From Candidatus Cloacimonadota bacterium (GTDB lineage Bacteria; Cloacimonadota; Cloacimonadia; Cloacimonadales; Cloacimonadaceae), in NCBI GenBank assembly GCA_016875595.1, contig VGPI01000071.1:1-9591 (forward strand): a stretch of DNA of 9,591 nt, written 5' to 3'. The notes under the pieces are model-generated. The model was given only the letters and a program-made list of their open reading frames with translations, ran no database searches and was not told the DNA's origin. Position 1 is the first letter of the stretch; every line of letters begins with the position of its first letter. Below, in pieces: positions 1 to 5,149 of the stretch. The position numbers were made by a program, and so were the translations under genes.

Positions 1-3000
1 CGGGTGGACTATTCCGGTCGTTCGGTGATCACCGTAGGTCCCGAGCTCAAGCTCTACCAATGCGGTCTGCCCAAGGAAATGGCGGTGGAACTATTCAAAC
101 CCTACCTGATCGAACGTCTCCAGAAAATGGGCGAAGTGGACAAGGTAAAGAACGCCAAGAAACTGATCGAGAAAAAGCAACCGGAGATCTGGTCGATCCT
201 GGAGGACGTGGTGAAGGACTACCCCGTTCTTCTGAATCGTGCTCCCACTCTGCACCGTCTGGGCATCCAGGCATTCATACCCGTCCTGACGGACAACAAA
301 GCCATCCAGTTGCATCCGATGGTCTGCGTTCCTTTCAATGCGGACTTTGACGGCGACCAGATGGGCGTTTATGTCCCGCTTTCTCAGGAAGCGCAGGTGG
401 AGGCGCGCGTGTTGCTTCTTTCCACCCGTAACCTGTTGCTACCTGCCAATGGCAGATTGGCGATGGCGGCAAACCAGGACATCGTGCTGGGCTGCTATTA
501 TCTTACCATGGAAGAAGAGCCAGCACCTGCGGACCCTACCCGATTGCGCCATTTCTTTGATCCCAATGAGGTGATTACCGCCTATGAAATGGAAGAACAG
601 CTCTACAGCGTAAAAAGTGATGAAGTGCTGACTCGTACCCTGGATCTGCATACCTGGATCAGGGTCAAAATCGCCAATGATTACGTTGTCACCACCGTCG
701 GCCGGGTGATCTTCAATCAGATTCTGCCGCCCCAGATCGGCTTCCAGAATGTCACCTACGACAAGGGTAAATTGAACGATCTGGCGATGTTGTGTTTCGA
801 TGCCGTAGGCCAATGGGAGACCGCCATTATCCTCGATAATCTCAAGGAACTTGGATTCCGTTACGCCACTCGCTCCGGAGTCACCTTCAGTTTTGACGAT
901 ATCATCGTTCCCAAACGGAAGGCTGAGATCATCAACCAGTCCGAGGAAGACGTCAAAAAGATCCATGAACTCTTCCAGAAAGGCGGTATCACCGAAAAAG
1001 AACGCTTTGGCCGTATCGTTGACCAGTGGAAAAAGACGACCGTCCGTGTAACCGACGAACTGATGGACGAACTGTCCAAAAACCGCAAAGGGCTGAATTC
1101 CATCTATCTGATGTACAAGTCCGGCGCTCGTGGCAGCAAAGACCAGATCAAGCAATTGGGCGGAATGCGCGGATTGATGGACAAACCGACCAAGATCGGA
1201 TCCAGCGGAGGTACCGACGTGATCGAGACCCCGATCAAATCAAACTTTAAGGAAGGGCTTACGGTGTTGGAGTATTTCATCTCCACTCACGGCGCCAGAA
1301 AGGGCTTGGCGGATACTGCCCTAAAGACCGCAGATGCCGGCTATCTCACCCGCCGGCTGGTTGATGTGGCGCAGAACGCCATCATCACCGTCGAAGAATG
1401 CGGCACGATCCGGGGCGTCAACATGAGCGTCCTCAAGGAAGGCAATGAGATCGTCCAGACGCTGGCGGAACGGATTTCAGGCAGAACCGCGGCCGAGGAC
1501 ATCGTCGATCCGGTCACGGGAAAAACCATGGTTCAGACCGGGGAAGAGATCTCGAACAAGATGGCAAAAATCATCCAGAACCATGGCATCATCTCGGTCA
1601 AGGTTCGCTCGGTGCTTACCTGTGAAGCGGAGCGAGGGATCTGCGCCAAGTGTTATGGCCGTAATCTCGCGACCCAGAAACCGGTCATCATCGGAGACCC
1701 GGTCGGCATAATCGCCGCCCAAAGCATTGGCGAACCCGGCACCCAGCTCACGCTGAGAACCTTCCACATCGGCGGCGCCGCCAGCACCGCCACCGACCTG
1801 GCTGAGGTCGTGTCCAGTTGTGACGGTCTGGTCAAATTCGACCGCATGAATACGGTCACCAACCCCCAGAATGAGATGATCTCCGTCAGTCACTTGGGTA
1901 AGATCAATATCGTCGATCCCAATGAGCCGGATAAGATTTGGGAGGAATACAAGGTCGAATATGCCGCCCAAATTTATGTTCGGGACGGGCAACAGATCGT
2001 TGCCAATACCAAGCTGATGAGCTGGGATCAATTCAACAACCCCTTGATCTCCACCGCCAAAGGCGTCCTTCATTACGAAAACTTCGTCAAGGACATCACC
2101 TTTAAGGAAGAATACAATGACATCCATTTCACCCGCGAATTGACCATCATCGAATCCAAAGACCGCAAGAAGCAACCCCAATTCCGGATCGTGGGCGAAG
2201 ATGACAGCGTTACCCTGGTCCCATTACCCGCCGGTCTCAATATCCGCGTCGAGAACGGGGCCTACGTCCATACCGGTCAGATTCTCGGTCAGACATCCAG
2301 GATTACCATAAAACAACGAGACATCACCGGCGGCCTGCCCCGCGTCCAGGATCTGTTTGAAGCCCGCGTCCCCAAGGACAAGGCAAAGATCTCCGACATT
2401 GACGGCAGCGTCACCATCGGCGGCTTGAAGAAGACCGGGCGCGACATCTTCGTGACCCCCACCAATGGCTTGTATGCTGCCATAGACGGCAAAGTCCAGC
2501 TTGGCGCCGATGAGAGCGCCAATCGGATCTATCTCCTGCCGGAAAGCACGATCTATGCGAAGGAAGACGGAAAGGTAAATATCATTGAGAACTCCAAGAC
2601 CCGCAAGGTGATCACGATCGCCAAAGGCAAGAAGAACTCCATTGAATATGAGATACCCAAAAAACTCAGCATCATCGTGCATCAGGGCGAGAGCGTAAAA
2701 GCCGGAGCCCCCATCGGCGGAATGATCTATGAAGTCCCGCCCAATCAGGATAGCATCGTGGAAAACGGCGATGTGGCAAAAAAGAACCAGCCCCTCGCCG
2801 GCCGCAAATACAGCATCCCTTCCGGTAAGCGGATCATCGTTCACCAGGGCGATTATGTGGAAAGCGGCGACGCCCTCTCCGACGGCCCGCTCGATCCCCA
2901 TGATATGCTGGTCAAAGGCATCATCGAAGCCCAAATGCTCATCCTCAACGAGATCCAGGAGATCTACCGCAAACAGGGCGTCAAGATCGATGACAAGCAC

Positions 3001-3453
3001 GTCAGCGTCATCATCCGCCAGATGTTCAAGAAAGTCCGGATCACCGATCCCGGGGATACATCTTTCCTCGAAGGCGACGTGGTGGACAAAATCCAGGTGG
3101 AAAAGGAAAACAGCTCCACTCAGGAATTGGGCACAAAGCCCTGTCAGTTTGAACAATTGCTGCTCGGGATCACCAAGACATCCCTGCTCACCGATAGCTG
3201 GCTCTCCGCCGCTTCCTTCCAGGAAACCACCAAGGTCCTGACCAAAGCCGCCATTGAAGGACGGGTTGACCGTCTCGAGGGCTTGAAGGAAAGCATCATC
3301 CTCGGCCACAAGATCCCCGTCGGTACCGGTTCCAAGGGTTATAACATGATGATCAAAGACGCCGTCAGCAAAGGCAAGACCGTCGCCCAAATCATTGAAG
3401 AATACGCACATCCCTCTGATCAGGATGGCGTGGAAGATATACTCGATTTTTAA
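1..3453 (+). CDS. rpoC: DNA-directed RNA polymerase subunit beta' (5' end missing)
   Basis: This is the catalytic beta' subunit of RNA polymerase, cut by the left edge. The first codon in frame is CGG at position 1, and the VDYSGRSVITVGP motif that follows lies about 350 residues into the E. coli protein, so the GTG at 4 is not the start. About 1150 residues remain. Visible in order: the Mg-binding NADFDGDQM loop at 337-363 with all three catalytic aspartates; the bridge-helix region (SIYLMYKSGARGS, about 1100-1190); the second zinc site with cysteines at 1399, 1621, 1642 and 1651; the trigger-loop motif IGEPGTQLTLRTFHIGGAAS from 1726; a long insertion with sandwich-barrel hybrid folds; DITGGLPRVQDLFEAR; and the C-terminal LLGITKTSLLTDSWLSAASFQETT clamp region. 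Two oddities: DQMGVYVP replaces the usual DQMAVHVP beside the active site, and the jaw carries a tandem 27-residue repeat (2641-2886). rpsL follows after 103 bases. Confidence 0.98.
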   Translation, partial: RVDYSGRSVITVGPELKLYQCGLPKEMAVELFKPYLIERLQKMGEVDKVKNAKKLIEKKQPEIWSILEDVVKDYPVLLNRAPTLHRLGIQAFIPVLTDNKAIQLHPMVCVPFNADFDGDQMGVYVPLSQEAQVEARVLLLSTRNLLLPANGRLAMAANQDIVLGCYYLTMEEEPAPADPTRLRHFFDPNEVITAYEMEEQLYSVKSDEVLTRTLDLHTWIRVKIANDYVVTTVGRVIFNQILPPQIGFQNVTYDKGKLNDLAMLCFDAVGQWETAIILDNLKELGFRYATRSGVTFSFDDIIVPKRKAEIINQSEEDVKKIHELFQKGGITEKERFGRIVDQWKKTTVRVTDELMDELSKNRKGLNSIYLMYKSGARGSKDQIKQLGGMRGLMDKPTKIGSSGGTDVIETPIKSNFKEGLTVLEYFISTHGARKGLADTALKTADAGYLTRRLVDVAQNAIITVEECGTIRGVNMSVLKEGNEIVQTLAERISGRTAAEDIVDPVTGKTMVQTGEEISNKMAKIIQNHGIISVKVRSVLTCEAERGICAKCYGRNLATQKPVIIGDPVGIIAAQSIGEPGTQLTLRTFHIGGAASTATDLAEVVSSCDGLVKFDRMNTVTNPQNEMISVSHLGKINIVDPNEPDKIWEEYKVEYAAQIYVRDGQQIVANTKLMSWDQFNNPLISTAKGVLHYENFVKDITFKEEYNDIHFTRELTIIESKDRKKQPQFRIVGEDDSVTLVPLPAGLNIRVENGAYVHTGQILGQTSRITIKQRDITGGLPRVQDLFEARVPKDKAKISDIDGSVTIGGLKKTGRDIFVTPTNGLYAAIDGKVQLGADESANRIYLLPESTIYAKEDGKVNIIENSKTRKVITIAKGKKNSIEYEIPKKLSIIVHQGESVKAGAPIGGMIYEVPPNQDSIVENGDVAKKNQPLAGRKYSIPSGKRIIVHQGDYVESGDALSDGPLDPHDMLVKGIIEAQMLILNEIQEIYRKQGVKIDDKHVSVIIRQMFKKVRITDPGDTSFLEGDVVDKIQVEKENSSTQELGTKPCQFEQLLLGITKTSLLTDSWLSAASFQETTKVLTKAAIEGRVDRLEGLKESIILGHKIPVGTGSKGYNMMIKDAVSKGKTVAQIIEEYAHPSDQDGVEDILDF
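2641..2886 (+). repeat. Three tandem 27-residue repeats inside the beta' jaw coding sequence
   Basis: Within rpoC three consecutive segments, 2641-2721, 2722-2802 and 2803-2886, encode copies of 27, 27 and 28 residues. They share the pattern Y-x-(I/V)-P near the start, a central (I)IV-x-x-G with a following V, and a final small-residue turn. Examples are YEIPKKLSIIVHQGESV, YEVPPNQDSIVENGDV and YSIPSGKRIIVHQGDYV. A more degenerate fourth copy (RIYLLPESTIYAKEDGKV) lies at 2521-2598. E. coli beta' has one such segment at this place, between the FGKETKG region and GPEAPHDIL. The similarity is at protein level; the DNA copies have diverged, so the expansion is old rather than recent slippage. Confidence 0.8.
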
Positions 3454-3470
3454 CATGTTGCATAAGCGCA

Positions 3471-3517
3471 GCTTGTCTAACGTAGGAGCGTCTGGCCAAA
3501 GCGCCCCAGCGACAAGC
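3471..3517 (+). promoter_or_regulatory. Two-tier hairpin in the rpoC-rpsL gap, containing one diverged copy of the 66-bp-array hairpin
   Basis: The outer arms GCTTGTC (3471-3477) and GACAAGC (3511-3517) are perfect complements. Inside them, 3485-3490 and 3502-3507 can form a second stem with one mismatch. The inner 27 bases, 3482-3508, match the repeat core of the array at 7076-7434 at 18 of 27 positions without gaps (GTAGGAGCG...AGCGCCCCA against GTAGGGGCG...AGCGCCCTA), in the same orientation. No T-run follows, so it is not an intrinsic terminator. It could be an inserted repeat, an RNA-processing site or an attenuation-type leader for the ribosomal genes; the sequence does not decide. Confidence 0.55.
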
Positions 3518-3556
3518 CATCAAATTAAATAGCGAAACAAATACTGGAGGTAAACG

Positions 3557-3937
3557 TTGCCAACCATCAATCAACTGGTAAGAAAAGGCAGAGTGGAGAT
3601 CATCAAAAAGAAGAAAAACAGGGCGCTCCTGGGATGTCCGCAAAGGCGCGGAGTATGCACTCGTGTTTACACGACAACGCCCAAAAAACCCAACTCTGCT
3701 CTCAGAAAAGTCGCTCGCGTCCGTCTTTCGCACGGCGTCGAGGTTACTGCCTATATCCCCGGTGAAGGTCACAACCTGCAGGAACACTCAATCGTGCTCG
3801 TGCGCGGTGGCCGGGTCAAAGACCTTCCCGGTGTCCGTTATCATATCATCCGCGGTGCGCTTGATGCCGCCGGGGTGGATAAACGCCACAATTCCCGCTC
3901 CAAATACGGGACCAAACGTCCAAAAGTTAAGAAGTAG
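3557..3937 (+). CDS. rpsL: 30S ribosomal protein S12
   Basis: S12 of the small ribosomal subunit lies at the decoding centre and controls translational accuracy. The 126-residue product has the normal length and collinear signature motifs: CPQRRGVCTRVYTTTPKKPN (residues 27-46), EGHNLQEHS and RGGRVKDLPGVRYH. The start is TTG at 3557, chosen because GGAGG (3546-3550) lies 6 bases upstream and the product then begins MPTINQLVRKGR, matching the family N-terminus. The residues whose changes usually give streptomycin resistance are wild type (Lys43, Lys88, Pro91, Met-inclusive numbering). Asp89, the methylthiolation target in many bacteria, is kept. The N-terminal extension is rich in lysine (KKKKN at 17-21). 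It is co-directional with rpoC and rpsG and presumably co-transcribed. Confidence 0.98.
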   Translation: MPTINQLVRKGRVEIIKKKKNRALLGCPQRRGVCTRVYTTTPKKPNSALRKVARVRLSHGVEVTAYIPGEGHNLQEHSIVLVRGGRVKDLPGVRYHIIRGALDAAGVDKRHNSRSKYGTKRPKVKK

Positions 3938-3953
3938 TCAGAGGTAGAGACCT

Positions 3954-4424
3954 ATGCCAAGAAAAAGAAAAGCCATCGTCCGGGAGGTGCTCCCGGATCC
4001 CAAATACAATGACATCCAGTTGACCATGTTCATGAATTGTATCATGAAATGCGGCAAAAAGAGCATCGCCGAGAAGATTGTCTATGGCGCGCTCGATATT
4101 ATCGCCGCCAAAACCAAACAGGATGCCCTTGAGGTCTTCAAGACCGCGATCGAAAACGTCCGTCCCCTCGTCAAAGTCGTCTCCAGACGCGTCGGCGGGT
4201 CAAACTACCAGATCCCGATGGAAGTGAACGAGAAGAACGGCCGCGCCCTGGCGTTCCGCTGGTTGATCAGTTATGCCCGTAACCGCAATGAGAAAAGCAT
4301 GATCGAAAAACTCGCGGCCGAACTGCTTGCCGCATTCAAGAAAGAAGGTTCCAGCATCAAAAAACGTGAGGATACCCACAAGATGGCGGAAGCCAACAAA
4401 GCCTTCGCCCACCTCCGCTGGTAG
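3954..4424 (+). CDS. rpsG: 30S ribosomal protein S7
   Basis: S7 is the primary binder that nucleates assembly of the 3' major (head) domain of 16S rRNA and contacts the E-site tRNA. The 156 residues match the common bacterial length. Diagnostic segments are the beta-hairpin SRRVGGSNYQIPMEV (77-91), the helix GRALAFRWLI and the C-terminal KKREDTHKMAEANKAFAHLR ending in Trp156. The ATG start has an AGAGG ribosome-binding site at 3940-3944. The gap to rpsL is only 16 bases, much shorter than the intercistronic region that E. coli S7 binds for autoregulation, so that mechanism is unlikely here in the same form. It is the last gene before the terminator at 4449-4485; no fusA follows. Confidence 0.98.
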   Translation: MPRKRKAIVREVLPDPKYNDIQLTMFMNCIMKCGKKSIAEKIVYGALDIIAAKTKQDALEVFKTAIENVRPLVKVVSRRVGGSNYQIPMEVNEKNGRALAFRWLISYARNRNEKSMIEKLAAELLAAFKKEGSSIKKREDTHKMAEANKAFAHLRW

Positions 4425-4448
4425 TCCCCCATTTCTCATTGACCCCTG

Positions 4449-4485
4449 GAAGCGTACCGTCCGACCGATGGTACGCTTCTTTTTT
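4449..4485 (+). terminator. Intrinsic terminator of the rpoC-rpsL-rpsG unit
   Basis: A perfect 10-bp stem (GAAGCGTACC, 4449-4458, with GGTACGCTTC, 4470-4479) encloses an 11-base loop and is followed directly by six T residues (4480-4485). It lies 24 bases after the rpsG stop. The T-run is only on the plus strand, so it works for the ribosomal operon and not for the convergent RNB gene. Confidence 0.92.
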
Positions 4486-4563
4486 CTCACCCATCAGGCC
4501 GCACCTCAGCACGGATGATCATATCCTGACATATTGATAGCTCTTCTCAGAATGGTAAACGTG

Positions 4564-4584
4564 CCGGGTGGTATATGCGCCCGG
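4564..4584 (+). promoter_or_regulatory. Possible hairpin overlapping the ribosome-binding site of a small ORF
   Basis: CCGGGTG (4564-4570) pairs with CGCCCGG (4578-4584) through one G-T pair, leaving a 7-base loop. The 3' arm overlaps the first bases of the GGAAGGAG Shine-Dalgarno element (4583-4590) that precedes the ATG at 4596, so folding could limit ribosome access. This matters only if the small ORF is real. Confidence 0.3.
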
Positions 4585-4595
4585 AAGGAGACCTG

Positions 4596-4790
4596 ATGAA
4601 CGAGCTTAGACAGCTACGATTTGTTCAAAATAGGGGAACAGCGCTTTTACTCGGGAGAAACTCCCGCCGGCATGAGCAAGGACGGAAGGAGGACGCGGTA
4701 TATCGGCAGTTTACCATCCGGCGTAACATCACGAAAATCAGTTCAGAAAATTCAGTGACAAGAGTTAAGAAGTTTACAATTTTGAACTAA
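4596..4790 (+). CDS. Doubtful small basic ORF (64 aa) with a strong ribosome-binding site
   Basis: I do not recognise this product. The ATG at 4596 was preferred over the in-frame ATG at 4575 because GGAAGGAG (4583-4590) lies 5 bases before it. The 64 residues are strongly basic (many Arg and Lys) with no predicted membrane segment and no motif I can name; it begins MNELRQLRFVQNRGTALLLG. Its TAA stop (4788-4790) overlaps a second Shine-Dalgarno element (TAAGGAG) that serves an ATG at 4803, an arrangement typical of translational coupling. Against it: short length, no known homologue in memory, and a location in a stretch that may be degenerate. Confidence 0.25.
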   Translation: MNELRQLRFVQNRGTALLLGRNSRRHEQGRKEDAVYRQFTIRRNITKISSENSVTRVKKFTILN

Positions 4791-4802
4791 GGAGTGATCA
4801 AA

Positions 4803-4877
4803 ATGAAGACCAGATCATTCCTGTTAAATTGCCAGAGCCCCCGCTTGAAACAAAGAGTGAGGGGGATGGAGTGGTGA
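4803..4877 (+). CDS. Doubtful 24-codon ORF or orphaned gene start with a strong ribosome-binding site
   Basis: ATG at 4803 follows AAGGAG (4789-4794) by 8 bases, an excellent initiation context, but the frame closes after 24 codons (start MKTRSFLLNCQSPRLK). The peptide is basic and shows no known family. It could be a genuine micro-protein coupled to the ORF that ends at 4790. It could also be the surviving start of a gene whose body was lost, since the 78-bp palindrome begins only 20 bases after its stop. Confidence 0.2.
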   Translation: MKTRSFLLNCQSPRLKQRVRGMEW

Positions 4878-4896
4878 CATGCCACGGGTTTTCCTT

Positions 4897-4974
4897 GCTT
4901 GATAACCTTAGTATAACCTTAGTATAACCTTACGACCGTAAGGTTATACTAAGGTTATACTAAGGTTATCAAGC
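4897..4974. repeat. 78-bp near-perfect palindrome built from phased 11-bp units
   Basis: The left arm 4897-4934 and right arm 4937-4974 are exact reverse complements over 38 bases, separated by only two bases (AC, 4935-4936). One more A-T pair (4896/4975) extends it, and with G-U pairs an RNA stem could continue a few more bases. Each arm consists of tandem copies of AACCTTAGTAT (4904-4914, 4915-4925, and a partial 4926-4932, mirrored on the right), so the repeat period is close to one DNA helical turn. Neither side is followed by a T-run, so it is not an ordinary intrinsic terminator. It is AT-rich in contrast with its neighbours. Confidence 0.95.
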
Positions 4975-5035
4975 AGGGAGGAAGGGTAAAAAAAGCAGGG
5001 ATGGATTTCCATGTCCGATGTGTGGAGCATCGAAA

Positions 5036-5128
5036 ATGTCTCTCCCGATCGATCTCCGAAAGCAGGCTATCACACGGTACAACCGCCTGCACCAAGCCAT
5101 CTACCTTACAAGTGCCGGCAATCGATAA
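5036..5128 (+). CDS. Doubtful 30-codon ORF
   Basis: An ATG at 5036 opens 30 codons (MSLPIDLRKQAITRYNRLHQ and ten more residues) with no clear Shine-Dalgarno element. The N-terminal IDLRKQAITRY pattern faintly resembles the first helix of some transposase DNA-binding domains, but the match is too short to call. An overlapping frame from 5001 is open for 48 codons, so an open frame here carries little weight. It may be a fragment of a mobile-element gene or nothing. Confidence 0.12.
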   Translation: MSLPIDLRKQAITRYNRLHQAIYLTSAGNR

Positions 5129-5149
5129 GATGTTCTCAGAAACGTAAAC

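Larger units (their letters stand above)
4486..5149. other. 664-bp stretch with no recognisable gene between two convergent units
   Basis: This space separates the rpsG terminator from the stop codon of the RNB-family gene. I recognise no protein or RNA family in it. It contains three possible small ORFs (4596-4790, 4803-4877, 5036-5128), short hairpins (4564-4584; CGGGAG/CTCCCG at 4652-4666), and a very long palindrome (4897-4974). It also has an imperfect 17-bp direct repeat at its edges (4544-4560 and 5133-5149, 15 of 17 identical). Taken together it could be a degraded accessory insertion, but there is no transposase or integrase motif to prove that. Confidence 0.6.

Noticed and set aside
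2224..3456. A 410-codon minus-strand frame antisense to rpoC
   Set aside because: It is a shadow of the rpoC reading frame with low-complexity hydrophobic and acidic composition typical of antisense frames; rpoC itself is certain.
4575..4595. Longer start (ATG at 4575) for the 64-residue ORF
   Set aside because: No ribosome-binding site precedes it, whereas the ATG at 4596 has GGAAGGAG at ideal distance.
4561..4740. Possible catalytic intron or reverse-transcriptase-associated RNA in the gene-poor segment
   Set aside because: Several short hairpins and purine-rich motifs gave the impression, but I could not place a domain V, intron boundaries or any reverse-transcriptase coding sequence.
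4897..4974. Intrinsic terminator shared by the convergent genes
   Set aside because: No T-run follows the stem on either strand, and rpsG already has its own terminator about 410 bases earlier.
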